A DNA stretch of 64,000 nucleotides from Geodermatophilus nigrescens (lineage in GTDB: Bacteria > Actinomycetota > Actinomycetes > Mycobacteriales > Geodermatophilaceae), in the NCBI RefSeq assembly GCF_900129495.1, contig NZ_FQVX01000002.1, forward strand, positions 992,001 to 1,056,000, given 5' to 3'. Below the pieces are notes generated by a model. That model had not been told where the DNA came from. It ran no database searches and was given only the letters and a program-made list of their open reading frames with translations. The position numbers were made by a program, and so were the translations under genes. Shown here one piece after another: positions 52,523-60,997 of this stretch. The stretch's first letter is position 1; every line of letters starts with the position of its first letter.

Positions 52523-53686
52523 ATGGAGAAGATCAGCGACCGCCTGCTCAGCTGGGCGTCGATCCTCGAGGACTCGACCCGCGAGCAGGCCGAGCGCACC
52601 GCCGCACTCCCGTTCATCCACCCGCACCTGGCGCTGATGCCCGACGCCCACCTGGGCAAGGGCGCGACCGTCGGCTCGGTTATCCCGACCGACGGCGCGA
52701 TCATCCCGGCGGCGGTCGGCGTGGACATCGGCTGCGGGATGATGGCCGTGCGCACCCCGTTCACCGCCGGCGACCTCGCCGGGCGCGACCTCGCCGTCCT
52801 GCACGGCCAGATCTCCCGCTCGATCCCGCTGTCCGCCGGCGGCCGCAACCGCAAGCTGCGCGAGACCGCCGTCCCGCGGGTGGAGGAGCTGCGCGCCCTG
52901 CCCGGCGCGGACCAGGCCGACACGGTCGCGGACTCGTGGCCGCTGCAGCTGGGCTCGCTCGGCTCGGGCAACCACTTCATCGAGGTGTCGCTCGACGAGG
53001 CCGACCGGGTGTGGACCTTCCTGCACTCCGGCTCGCGCGGCGTCGGCAACAAGCTGGCGTCCCGGCACATCCGGATCGCGCAGGAGCGCTGCCGGGCGAA
53101 GGGCGTCGAGCTGGCCGACCGGGACCTCGCGTACCTGGAGGAGGGAGAGCCGGAGTTCGAGGCCTACATCGAGGCGCTGCGGTGGGCGCAGCGGTTCGCC
53201 TACCTCAACCGCGAGGAGATGATGGACCGCGTCGTCGACCAGCTCGGCCGGTTCCTGGGGACCGAGGTCGAGCGGCTCGAGACGGTGAACTGCCACCACA
53301 ACTACACCGAGCGCGAGACGCACTACGGGCGCGAGGTGTGGCTGTCCCGGAAGGGCGCGATCTCCGCGCGCGCGGGCCAGTGGGGGCTGATCCCGGGCTC
53401 GATGGGGACGGCGAGCTACGTCGTCGTCGGCAGGGGCGACGAGGCGTCGCTGACCAGCTCGCCGCACGGCGCGGGCCGGGCGTTCTCCCGGTCGGCGGCG
53501 CGCAAGCGGTTCACCCGGGCCGACCTGGACGCGCGGATGTCGGGCATCGCCTGGGGCCGGTCGGACGCCTTCCTCGACGAGCACCCGGATGCCTACAAGT
53601 CCATTGACGTCGTCATGGCCGACGCCGCGGATCTGGTGGAGATCCGGCACACGCTCCGCCAGGTGGTGAACGTCAAGGGCGACTGA
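52523..53686 (+). CDS. rtcB: RtcB-family RNA ligase
   Basis: 387 residues, a compact RtcB. Metal and GTP sites are visible: MPDAHLGKGATVGSV, GVDIGCGMMAV with the Cys ligand, LGSLGSGNHFIEV, FLHSGSRGVGNKL, CHHNYTERE and the guanylylated His in SSPHGAGRAFSR. It joins 2',3'-cyclic phosphate or 3'-phosphate ends to 5'-OH RNA ends using GTP. No archease or rtcA gene is adjacent. ATG start with GAAAGGA upstream. Confidence 0.94.
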   Translation: MEKISDRLLSWASILEDSTREQAERTAALPFIHPHLALMPDAHLGKGATVGSVIPTDGAIIPAAVGVDIGCGMMAVRTPFTAGDLAGRDLAVLHGQISRSIPLSAGGRNRKLRETAVPRVEELRALPGADQADTVADSWPLQLGSLGSGNHFIEVSLDEADRVWTFLHSGSRGVGNKLASRHIRIAQERCRAKGVELADRDLAYLEEGEPEFEAYIEALRWAQRFAYLNREEMMDRVVDQLGRFLGTEVERLETVNCHHNYTERETHYGREVWLSRKGAISARAGQWGLIPGSMGTASYVVVGRGDEASLTSSPHGAGRAFSRSAARKRFTRADLDARMSGIAWGRSDAFLDEHPDAYKSIDVVMADAADLVEIRHTLRQVVNVKGD

Positions 53687-53697
53687 GGTCCCGGGGA

Positions 53698-53737
53698 CGG
53701 TCGTGCTCTGCACACGGGTGTGTGCAGAGCACGACCG
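53698..53737. repeat. Dispersed inverted repeat, copy 5 (perfect 18-bp stem)
   Basis: CGGTCGTGCTCTGCACAC (53698-53715), loop GGGT, and an exact complement (53720-53737), 11 bases after the rtcB stop. The cleanest copy in the window. Confidence 0.92.
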
Positions 53738-53814
53738 CTTCCCGGACCGGTGCCGCGTGCAGGACAGTGGGCCGCGCGGGCGGCGACGGAGCCGGCCGGC
53801 GCCGGAGGTGGGCC

Positions 53815-54675
53815 GTGGACGTCGAGTCGCTGCGCTACCTGCTCACGCTCGCCGAGGAGCTGCACTTCGGCCGGTCGGCGCGGCGGCACTACCTCGACCC
53901 CGGCCACTTCTCCCGCCGCATCCAGCGCCTGGAGCGCGACGTCGGCGCCCGGCTGGTCGAGCGCACCAGCCGGCGGGTGGCGCTCACCCCGGCCGGCGAG
54001 CGGGTCGCCGCGCACGCCCGCACGGTGCTCGCCGCACTCGACCGGCTGCCCGACGCCGCCGCGCCGAGGGAGCCCGACGACGGCGCGCTGCGGGTCGGCG
54101 TCCTCGGCTTCGGTGCGGCCGACCGCTGGCCCGCCCTGCGCGACGTGGTCACCGCGGCCGCGCCGGGCGTGCACCTGCTGTTCGAGGACCTCGACATGGA
54201 CGACCAGTACGACGCCGTCCGCCGCGGCGACCTCGACGTCGGCCTGGTGCAACACCTGGGCGCCGTCGACGGGCTGGAGTTCCGCACCGTGCTGCGGACG
54301 CCGTCGGTCGTCGTCGTGCCGGCCTCCTCCCCACTGGCCGACGCCCCGCTGCTCACCCGCGACGACGTCGCCGACGAGCCGTGGCTGCGGATGTCCTCGG
54401 CGCACCCGCGCTTCCGCGACTGGGTCGGCCCGGCCGGCATGGACGGGCGGGGCAGCGCGGTGCGGCACCCGGCGTCGATCCCCGCGGCCGTCGCGACCAC
54501 CGGGCGGATCGGCATGCACGGCGCGGCCGCCGCGGCCTTCTTCCCGCGCCCCGACGTCCGGTTCGTGCCGCTCGACGCGCCACCGGTCGAGGTCGCCGTC
54601 GTCACCCGCGTGGCCGACCGGCGGCCGGCGGTGGAGTCGTTCCGGCGGGCCGCCGACGCGGTGGCGGCCGGCTGA
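53815..54675 (+). CDS. LysR-family transcriptional regulator
   Basis: 286 residues. The winged helix begins MDVESLRYLLTLAEELHFGR and continues with LDPGHFSRRIQRLERDVGAR; the usual LTQPALS-type recognition stretch reads LDPGHFS. The periplasmic-binding-like effector domain follows from about 90. GTG 53815 has GGAGGTG five bases upstream. It precedes a four-gene catabolic unit in the same direction, 83 bases away, and is its likely activator. Confidence 0.9.
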   Translation: MDVESLRYLLTLAEELHFGRSARRHYLDPGHFSRRIQRLERDVGARLVERTSRRVALTPAGERVAAHARTVLAALDRLPDAAAPREPDDGALRVGVLGFGAADRWPALRDVVTAAAPGVHLLFEDLDMDDQYDAVRRGDLDVGLVQHLGAVDGLEFRTVLRTPSVVVVPASSPLADAPLLTRDDVADEPWLRMSSAHPRFRDWVGPAGMDGRGSAVRHPASIPAAVATTGRIGMHGAAAAAFFPRPDVRFVPLDAPPVEVAVVTRVADRRPAVESFRRAADAVAAG

Positions 54676-54758
54676 CCGTTGCCGATCCGGCACATGATCC
54701 GGCGCCGCGCCGGGTGTGGAGTGGTCGGGCCCACTTCCCGACGCCGCGGAGGCACCCC

Positions 54759-56195
54759 ATGGCCCAGCACCGCACCCTCGTCACCGGTGGCCACGTCGTC
54801 TCGATGGACCCCGCCATCGGCGACCTGCCCACCGGGGACGTGCTCATCGAGGACGGCGCGATCGTCGCCGTCGCCCCCTCCCTGCAGGTCGACGACGCCG
54901 AGGTGGTCGACGCCACCGGCGGCGTCGTGCTGCCCGGGCTGATCGACACCCACCGGCACACCTGGCAGTCTGTGGTGCGCGGGATCTGCGCCGACTGGAC
55001 GCTCGGCGACTACTACTTCGGCATCCGGCTGGCCATCTCGCCGGCGATGACGCCCGAGGACGTGCGGGTCGGCCAGCTGCTCGGCGGCGCCGACGCGCTC
55101 AACGCCGGCGTCACGACGCTGCTCGACTTCTCGCACACCAACAACACCCCGGCGCACTCCGACGCGGCGGTCGCCGGGATCGTCGAGTCCGGCGTGCGAG
55201 CGGCGCACTGCCACGGGTTCTTCGAGAGCCGGCCGGCCGACCCGCAGTTCGGCACCCACGACGACCGCGTGCGCGACCTTCGCCGGCTCGCCGGGCAGCA
55301 CTTCCCCGACCCGCGTGGCCTGGTCACCCTCGGCGTCTCGCTGAGCGAGGTGTTCGGCCAGCCGTGGCAGCACACGCTCGACGAGCTCGCCGTCGCCCGG
55401 GAGCTCGGCGCGCTGGTGGTCAGCCACACCGGCTGCGTGTGGGGCAGCTGCGTGACCGGCGGCATCCGCGAGCTCGACGAGGCCGGCCAGCTCGGGCCCG
55501 ACATCGTGCACGTGCACTGCAACACCCTCGACGACGACGAGTGGGCGGCGCTGGCCCGCACCGGCGGCAAGGTGTCGATCTCGGTGGAGACCGAGCTGAA
55601 CATGGGCATGGGCCGGCCGGTGTTCGAGCGGTGCCGGCGACACGGGATCGCCCCGACCCTGTCGGCCGACGTCATCAGCCTGAACTCCGGCGACCTGTGG
55701 CACGAGATGCGCTTCGGCCTCGGCTTCGACCGCTGGGACGCCACGCAGGCGGTCAACCTGGCCGGCCGGATGCCGGAGACCGTGACGACGACGGCCCGCG
55801 AGGCGCTCACCTGGACGACGGTCAACGCCGCGGACGCGATGGGCATGGGCGACCGGATCGGCTCGCTGACGCCGGGCAAGCGCGGCGACGTCGTCGTGGT
55901 GGGCGGCGGTTCGTTCGAGATGCACCCGCGGCCGGACGTCGTCGGCTCGCTGGTCTTCCAGACCACGGTCGCCGACGTGCGCACCGTGCTGGTGGACGGC
56001 CGGGTGGTGAAGCGCGACGGCGCGCTGGTGGACCACGACCTCGCCGCGCTGGGCCGGCAGGCGGACGAGGTCTGCGACGGCCTGCTGCAGCGGCTGTCCG
56101 ACGCCGGGGTCACACTGCCCGGCACCCCCGAGAACGGATGGGACGTCATGGAGCCGCTCTTCCAGGCCAACCGCCCGCAGCCGGCGGTCCGGTGA
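54759..56195 (+). CDS. Amidohydrolase family protein (TRZ/ATZ, cytosine deaminase-like)
   Basis: 478 residues. Metal ligands of the subtype III amidohydrolases: HxH in GLIDTHRHTWQSVVRG, His in LVVSHTGCVWG, His in DIVHVHCNTL and Asp in APTLSADVISLN. Such enzymes deaminate or dechlorinate heteroaromatic rings or open cyclic amides. ATG 54759 with GGAGG six bases upstream. Its TGA overlaps the next start by four bases. Confidence 0.88.
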   Translation: MAQHRTLVTGGHVVSMDPAIGDLPTGDVLIEDGAIVAVAPSLQVDDAEVVDATGGVVLPGLIDTHRHTWQSVVRGICADWTLGDYYFGIRLAISPAMTPEDVRVGQLLGGADALNAGVTTLLDFSHTNNTPAHSDAAVAGIVESGVRAAHCHGFFESRPADPQFGTHDDRVRDLRRLAGQHFPDPRGLVTLGVSLSEVFGQPWQHTLDELAVARELGALVVSHTGCVWGSCVTGGIRELDEAGQLGPDIVHVHCNTLDDDEWAALARTGGKVSISVETELNMGMGRPVFERCRRHGIAPTLSADVISLNSGDLWHEMRFGLGFDRWDATQAVNLAGRMPETVTTTAREALTWTTVNAADAMGMGDRIGSLTPGKRGDVVVVGGGSFEMHPRPDVVGSLVFQTTVADVRTVLVDGRVVKRDGALVDHDLAALGRQADEVCDGLLQRLSDAGVTLPGTPENGWDVMEPLFQANRPQPAVR

Positions 56196-57121
56196 GCACC
56201 GCGATCTCCGCGGCCGCCCTCGAGCAGGTGGCACCGGGCGTCTTCGCCTACGTGCAGCCCGACGGCAGCTGGATGATCAACAACACCGGCGTCGTCACCG
56301 GCGACGACGGCGCGGGCCTGATGGTCGACACCACCTCGACCGAGGCACGCAACCGGGCGCTGTTCGGGGCGGTCGCCGGCGTCGCCCCCGGCCGGCTGCG
56401 CGCGGTGGTGAACACCCACCACCACGGCGACCACACCTTCGGCAACTGGCTGGTCCCCGAGGGCACGCCGGTGGTCGGGCACGCACACAGCCGGGAGGAC
56501 CAGCTGGCCAGCGGCCTGCTCGCCGCCCAGGTCCTCACCGGGCCCGACTACGGCCGGCTCGAGGTGCGGCCGCCCGATCTGACGTTCACCGGCGCGATGA
56601 CGCTGCACCTGGGCGAGCGGGCGGTGGAGCTGCACGCGGTCGGGCCGGCGCACACGCGCGGCGACGTCGTCGCCTGGCTGCCCGCCGAGCGGGTGGTCTT
56701 CGCCGGGGACATCGCCTTCGCGGGCGGCCAGCCGTTCCTCGCCGAGGGCAGCGTGTCCGGGTACCCGCGGGCGGTCGAGGCGCTGCGCGCGCTGGAGCCG
56801 GAGGTGCTCGTGCCCGGGCACGGGCCGGTGTGCCGCGGCGCGGAGGTGACCCGGCTGCTCGACGACCTGGCCGGCTACGCGGCCTTCGTCGACGCGACGG
56901 CGCGGGAGGGCCACGCGGCCGGGTGGACACCCCTGGAGACCGCCCGGCGGCGCGCGGACAACCCGTACGCGGGGTGGCAGGAGTCCGAGCGGCTGGTGGG
57001 CAACCTGCACCGCGCCTACGCCGAGCTGGACGGGCGGCCGCCGGGCGAGCGGCTCCCGCTGGCCGACATCTGGCCGGACATGGTCGAGTTCCACGGCGGC
57101 CCGATCGGCTGCCGCGCGTGA
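56192..57121 (+). CDS. Metallo-beta-lactamase fold hydrolase
   Basis: 309 residues. The HxHxDH motif is NTHHHGDHTFGN near residue 70, followed by HTRGDVVAWLP and PGHGPVC, supplying the second metal site. The glyoxalase II/SoxH-like layout fits a thioester, lactone or amide hydrolase. The GTG start overlaps the amidohydrolase stop (GTGA). Confidence 0.88.
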   Translation: MSTAISAAALEQVAPGVFAYVQPDGSWMINNTGVVTGDDGAGLMVDTTSTEARNRALFGAVAGVAPGRLRAVVNTHHHGDHTFGNWLVPEGTPVVGHAHSREDQLASGLLAAQVLTGPDYGRLEVRPPDLTFTGAMTLHLGERAVELHAVGPAHTRGDVVAWLPAERVVFAGDIAFAGGQPFLAEGSVSGYPRAVEALRALEPEVLVPGHGPVCRGAEVTRLLDDLAGYAAFVDATAREGHAAGWTPLETARRRADNPYAGWQESERLVGNLHRAYAELDGRPPGERLPLADIWPDMVEFHGGPIGCRA

Positions 57122-57134
57122 GGGAGGAGAGCTG

Positions 57135-58058
57135 ATGCGCTGGGTCACCTACGTCTCGCCGGCCGACGGCGCCGAGCGGGCCGGGCTGCTGCGCGACGGG
57201 CGGGCGCACGGGTTCGACGCCGCCCTGGTCGACCTGCTGCCCGACCTCGCCGCGGCTGCCGAACGCAAGCCGGCCGAGGTGCTGCCGGAGGAGGGGCTGG
57301 TGCTGCGCGCGCCGGTGCCGCGGCCGCCGTCGGTGCGCGACTTCCTGTCCTTCGAGCAGCACGCGCGCAACGCCGCGGCCGCGTTCGGGCGGGAGGTGTC
57401 CCCGGTCTGGTTCGAGCAGCCGGTCTTCTACTTCACCAACCCGGCGGCCGTCCGCGGTCCGGGCGAGCCGGTGCCGGTCTCCCCCGGCTCGGAGGCGTTC
57501 GACTACGAGGTCGAGGTGGCCGCGGTCGTCGGCCGGGGCGGGTCGGACCTGACGCCGGAGGAGGCCGAGGCGGCGATCGCCGGCTACACGGTGTTCGTCG
57601 ACTGGAGCGCCCGCGACGTGCAGGGCGTCGAGTCGAAGATCGGCCTCGGACCGGCGAAGGGCAAGGACGGCGCGACGACGATCGGCCCGGTCCTCGTCAC
57701 GCCCGACGAGCTGGAGCCGTACCGCTCCGGGCACGGCTACGCGCTGCGGATGAGCGCCTCGGTCGACGGCGTCGAGCAGGGCGGCGGCAGCTGGGCCGAC
57801 GTCCGCTGGTCGTTCGGGCAGATGCTCGCCTACGCCTCGCGGGGAACGGAGCTGCGGCCGGGCGACGTCGTCGGCAGCGGCACGGTCGGCACCGGCTGCC
57901 TGCTGGAGCTGCGGTCGCTGCACGGCGAGGAGCGGCACCCGTGGCTGCGGCCGGGCGTGGAGGTGGCGGTGACGATCGAGCGGATCGGCACGGTGACGGC
58001 GCCGGTCGTCGCCGGCCCGGATCCCGTTCCGTTGGGGCCGCCGGCGTCGGGCTCCTAG
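57135..58058 (+). CDS. Fumarylacetoacetate hydrolase family protein
   Basis: 307 residues. FAH domain features: VRDFLSFEQHARNAA (catalytic His), EAFDYEVEVAAVVG with the metal-binding Glu residues, VDWSARDVQ, and KGKDGATTIGPVLV. Substrates in the family are acylpyruvates, oxo-acids or catechol meta-cleavage products. ATG with GGGAGGAGAG upstream, 13 bases after the previous stop. Confidence 0.9.
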   Translation: MRWVTYVSPADGAERAGLLRDGRAHGFDAALVDLLPDLAAAAERKPAEVLPEEGLVLRAPVPRPPSVRDFLSFEQHARNAAAAFGREVSPVWFEQPVFYFTNPAAVRGPGEPVPVSPGSEAFDYEVEVAAVVGRGGSDLTPEEAEAAIAGYTVFVDWSARDVQGVESKIGLGPAKGKDGATTIGPVLVTPDELEPYRSGHGYALRMSASVDGVEQGGGSWADVRWSFGQMLAYASRGTELRPGDVVGSGTVGTGCLLELRSLHGEERHPWLRPGVEVAVTIERIGTVTAPVVAGPDPVPLGPPASGS

Positions 58059-58068
58059 GGTCCGCGGC

Positions 58069-58968
58069 ATGGCAGAGCGCGAGGTGCGGACGGTGCTGAC
58101 CGGCGGCGGGTTCTTCGAGGGGCCGCGCTGGCACGAGGGCACGTGGTGGGTGTCGGACTTCTACCGGCACACGGTGAGCACGGTGACCGCCGACGGGCAG
58201 GAGACCGTGCGGTTCGAGGTGCCCGGGCAGCCGTCCGGGCAGGGCTGGTTGCCGGACGGGTCGCTGGTGGTCGTGTCGATGAAGACCCACGAGGTGCTGC
58301 GCTGGGACGGCTCGGCGCTGTCGACCTACGCCGACCTGACCGAGCACTGCGGCGGGCACCTCAACGACCTCGTCGTCGGCCCGGGCGGGCACGTGTTCGT
58401 CGGCGACTTCGGCTTCGACCTGATGGGCGGCGGGGACGCGGCGACGGCGTCGCTCAAGCGGATCGACCCCGACGGCACGGTGTCGGTCGCGGCCGAGGGG
58501 CTGCAGTTCCCGAACGGCTCGGTCATCACGCCGGACGGCGGCACGCTGGTCGTCGGCGAGACGCTGGGCAACCGGTACACGGCGTTCGACCTCGGCGACG
58601 ACGGGTCGCTGACCAACCGGCGGGTGTGGGCGTCGCTCGGGCCGGAGGTCACCGGGCGCACCGTGGACGAGGTGCTCGGGCAGCTCGCCGTCGCGCCGGA
58701 CGGCTGCGCGCTCGACGCCGACGGCTGCATCTGGGCGGCCGACGCCGTCGGTGGGCGGGTCGTGCGGGTGGCCGAGGGCGGCGAGATCGTCGACGCCGTC
58801 GCCGCGCCCGAGGGGCTGGGCGTCTACGCCTGCATGCTCGGCGGCGAGGACGGCCGGACGCTGCTCATGTGCGCGGCGCCGGACTTCTACGAGCACAACC
58901 GCGCGCCGGTGCGCGAGGCGGTGCTGCTCGCGACGGAGGTCGACGTCCCGCACGCCGGCCGGCCCTGA
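58069..58968 (+). CDS. SMP-30/gluconolactonase-like beta-propeller lactonase
   Basis: 299 residues. FFEGPRWHEGTWWVSDFYRH at the start gives the first metal-binding Glu; LNDLVVGPGGHVFVGDFGFD and QFPNGSVITPDGGTLVVGET give the Asn and Asp ligands. A lactonase role would fit the ring-opening theme of this unit. ATG ten bases after the FAH stop. Confidence 0.88.
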   Translation: MAEREVRTVLTGGGFFEGPRWHEGTWWVSDFYRHTVSTVTADGQETVRFEVPGQPSGQGWLPDGSLVVVSMKTHEVLRWDGSALSTYADLTEHCGGHLNDLVVGPGGHVFVGDFGFDLMGGGDAATASLKRIDPDGTVSVAAEGLQFPNGSVITPDGGTLVVGETLGNRYTAFDLGDDGSLTNRRVWASLGPEVTGRTVDEVLGQLAVAPDGCALDADGCIWAADAVGGRVVRVAEGGEIVDAVAAPEGLGVYACMLGGEDGRTLLMCAAPDFYEHNRAPVREAVLLATEVDVPHAGRP

Positions 58969-58973
58969 CCGCA

Positions 58974-59006
58974 CCGCGGCCCCGTCCCACCGGGACGGGG
59001 CCGCGG
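58974..59006. terminator. 15-bp perfect stem, bidirectional terminator
   Basis: CCGCGGCCCCGTCCC (58974-58988), loop ACC, complement (58992-59006), five bases after the SMP-30 gene stop and seven bases before the convergent lipoprotein stop. Confidence 0.72.
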
Positions 59007-59013
59007 CCGGACG

Positions 59014-59490
59014 TCAGGGGCAGAGCTCGTCGAGCTTGACCGCGCCGAGGTCGATGGCGCCGTCGACGTCCCCGGTGACCCGCTGGCCGGGTGCGATGTT
59101 CTGGGTGCAGACCCGCCGGTTGGCGTCGAGGACCTGGTTGCGGCTGCCCAGCAGGTCGTGGGACAGGCTGAGGAAGACGCCGTTGGTCTGGATCAGGTCC
59201 TGGGCGTCCTGCAGCGTCATGCCGACCACGGCGGGCATGAGGAAGTCCACGACCACGGGAGCCGGCGTCACCTCCGGCGTGGGGGCAGGGGCCACCGCGG
59301 GCTCGGGGGCGGGCGTCGTCGGGGCGGGCGTGGTCGGGGCCGCCGCGGACGACGTCGCCGGGGCCGACGGGGTGGAGGTGGGCGCGGGGAGGCCGGTCTC
59401 GCCGTCGTCCCCGCAACCGGCGAGGAGGAGGCCCGTGGCGAGCAGGACGGGAAGCGCGCCGAGTCGGCGGCGGGCGGAGGACTGGTTCAT
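59014..59490 (-). CDS. PASTA-domain lipoprotein
   Basis: 158 residues. Signal peptide with lipobox LLATGLLLAGCGDD (lipidated Cys26), a Thr/Pro/Ala-rich linker to about 78, and a PASTA-like domain (FLMPAVVGMTLQDAQDLI, then NIAPGQRV). PASTA domains bind muropeptides or wall polymers. It would sit on the outer face of the cytoplasmic membrane. ATG 59490. It may belong with wall maintenance, like the NlpC/P60 gene 0.9 kb away. Confidence 0.82.
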   Translation of the reverse strand: MNQSSARRRLGALPVLLATGLLLAGCGDDGETGLPAPTSTPSAPATSSAAAPTTPAPTTPAPEPAVAPAPTPEVTPAPVVVDFLMPAVVGMTLQDAQDLIQTNGVFLSLSHDLLGSRNQVLDANRRVCTQNIAPGQRVTGDVDGAIDLGAVKLDELCP

Positions 59491-59667
59491 GGGGCACCCC
59501 GTGGTGGTCGTGCGGACGCGCGCCGGCAGCGCCTCCCGGGGAGGTCGGCGCCGGCGTCGCGGAGAGACGCCGGCGAGCGTCACACGGGGTCGGGTCGCCG
59601 TCCGGGACGCCGGGGACCGAGCCGTCTCGGAACCGCAACGGACCGTCGCACCGGCCCCGGACGCACC

Positions 59668-59700
59668 GCGGCCCCCGTCCCGGGGTGGGACGGGGGCCGC
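59668..59700. terminator. 14-bp stem after the small basic protein gene
   Basis: GCGGCCCCCGTCCC (59668-59681), loop GGGGT, complement (59687-59700), 14 bases past the minus-strand stop at 59715. Confidence 0.65.
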
Positions 59701-59714
59701 GGGCGGATCAGCGG

Positions 59715-59867
59715 TCAGTAGGCGCGGCCGCCGGTGCCGCCCTTCTTCTGCTTGGCCTGGAAGTCGCGGACGAACTGCTTGATCTTCGCCTGGTTCTGCG
59801 GCTTCTTGAGCTCCTGCACGACCTTCGCGGCCACGCCGGAGGCGATGAGGTTCCTCATCATTCCCAT
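59715..59867 (-). CDS. 50-residue lysine-rich helical protein
   Basis: MGMMRNLIASGVAAKVVQEL starts the protein, followed by KKPQNQAKIKQFVRDFQAKQ and a Gly-rich end. Ten Lys and few acidic residues in a helical frame suggest nucleic-acid binding or a membrane-surface peptide. ATG 59867 has GAGGAG six bases upstream and a terminator follows, so it is a good small-gene candidate. No family is recognised. Confidence 0.6.
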   Translation of the reverse strand: MGMMRNLIASGVAAKVVQELKKPQNQAKIKQFVRDFQAKQKKGGTGGRAY

Positions 59868-60150
59868 GGGGTGCTCCTCTCTCTCGATCCCCCGTTCCGT
59901 GCCCCGTCAACGCGTCCGGCAACCGCTACGTCCCCACGCTCGGAGACCGCCCGTCCGTGGGCGGCTCCTGACACCGCGTGCGGACGCACCGCGCCGTCCT
60001 TTCTCGTGGAGCACGGCGTGTCCCCGCGCGTCCGCGGTCGCGCGCCGCCGGCTCCGGAGAGGCATCGGCGCTGGTGGCGGTGGCGTGTCGGATGCGTGGC
60101 CGCCGTCAAGTCCACGGCCCGGGACCGGGCGTGGCGCGCCCCTCGGGCGG

Positions 60151-60179
60151 TTGTGACGGTCCGAGGCCCTCCCTACCGT
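60151..60179 (+). promoter_or_regulatory. Primary sigma-type promoter of the NlpC/P60 gene
   Basis: TTGTGA (60151-60156) and TACCGT (60174-60179) are separated by 17 bases. Transcription would start near 60186, about 200 bases before the coding start, leaving room for the riboswitch. The 280 bases before this (59868-60150) hold nothing else I can support. Confidence 0.6.
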
Positions 60180-60225
60180 TCCCGCTGGTCCTGGCCGGGC
60201 CCCCGTCACGAACCCGTGTGACACC

Positions 60226-60366
60226 CGCCGGACCACGCCGAACCGGACGCCGGCAGCCAGCCGCCCTCCGGACCGGGGACCCATCGAGTCCCAGGGGTGA
60301 AGCGCGACCTCTCGCGCCGGGCGACTCCCCCGCCCGAACCCGTCAGCTAACCCGGTAGGCGACCGT
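60226..60366 (+). ncRNA. ydaO/yuaA-type cyclic di-AMP riboswitch (RF00379-like)
   Basis: The leader shows the conserved actinobacterial blocks in order: CGCCGAACCGG near 60236, GGGGACCCA and CAGGGGTGAAG near 60276-60302, and the 3' part CGAACCCGTCAGCTAACC with GGTAGGCG near 60334-60361. This order is that of ydaO leaders ahead of wall hydrolases such as rpf and NlpC/P60 genes in Streptomyces and relatives. Binding of c-di-AMP normally turns the downstream gene off. Structure was judged by eye only. Confidence 0.78.
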
Positions 60367-60389
60367 GGAGAACAGGAGAACCGTCGTCC

Positions 60390-60905
60390 ATGACGACTGC
60401 ACGCACGCCCCTCGCCCGTCGCTCGTTCCGCGGCATCGCCGTCGCGGCCATCGCCGGAGCCGGCATCGCGCTCTCGCCCCTCCCGGCCTCGGCTGCCGCA
60501 GGCGGCGGCGGTGGTGGCGGGGTCGTGGCGGCGGCCCCGGTGGCCGCTCCGAACGGCGTCGCCCAGGCGGCCGTCGACACCGCGCTCGCCCAGCGCGGTG
60601 ACATGTACCAGTACGGCGCGACCGGTCCCGACCGGTTCGACTGCTCCGGGCTGACCAGCTTCGCCTACCGCGCGGCCGGCGTGGAGATCCCCCGCACCTC
60701 GCGGGCCCAGTCGACGTTCGGCACCCCGGTGGCGAAGTCCGACCTCAAGCCCGGTGACCTGGTGTTCTTCTACAGCCCGGTCTCGCACGTGGGCATGTAC
60801 ATCGGCAACGGCCAGATGGTGCACGCGTCCACCGCCGGCAAGCCGGTCGCGGTCGTGAACCTCGACTCGATGACCGGCTACCAGGGCGCCCGCCGGGTCG
60901 CCTGA
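60390..60905 (+). CDS. Secreted NlpC/P60 cell-wall endopeptidase
   Basis: 171 residues: signal peptide (RGIAVAAIAGAGIALSPLPA, cleavage near ASA-A at about 36), a Gly-rich spacer, then a C40 peptidase domain with catalytic Cys in DRFDCSGLTSFAYRAAG, His in SHVGMYIGNG and the third residue His in MVHASTAGK. It cuts D-Glu-mDAP-type bonds in peptidoglycan stems. Preceded by a promoter and a c-di-AMP riboswitch, so wall turnover is probably tied to c-di-AMP levels. AGGAGA upstream of the ATG. Confidence 0.93.
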   Translation: MTTARTPLARRSFRGIAVAAIAGAGIALSPLPASAAAGGGGGGGVVAAAPVAAPNGVAQAAVDTALAQRGDMYQYGATGPDRFDCSGLTSFAYRAAGVEIPRTSRAQSTFGTPVAKSDLKPGDLVFFYSPVSHVGMYIGNGQMVHASTAGKPVAVVNLDSMTGYQGARRVA

Positions 60906-60912
60906 CGGACGG

Positions 60913-60946
60913 ACGGCGCCCCGGTCACCGCCGACCGGGGCGCCGT
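60913..60946. terminator. 14-bp stem after the NlpC/P60 gene
   Basis: ACGGCGCCCCGGTC (60913-60926), six-base loop, complement (60933-60946), eight bases after the stop codon. Confidence 0.7.
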
Positions 60947-60958
60947 CACCGGTCCTCA

Positions 60959-60986
60959 GAGGGCCTTTGTCGCGCTATCGGCCCTC
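60959..60986. terminator. Small hairpin, likely minus-strand terminator
   Basis: GAGGGCC (60959-60965) and GGCCCTC (60980-60986) flank a 14-base, relatively AT-rich loop, 11 bases past the minus-strand stop at 60998. Confidence 0.4.
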
Positions 60987-60997
60987 CCCGGGCCCGC

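Noticed and set aside
60959..60986. Attachment or integron-type site in the AT-rich loop
   Set aside because: Only a 7-base stem, no integrase gene and no duplicate elsewhere; a terminator is the simpler reading.
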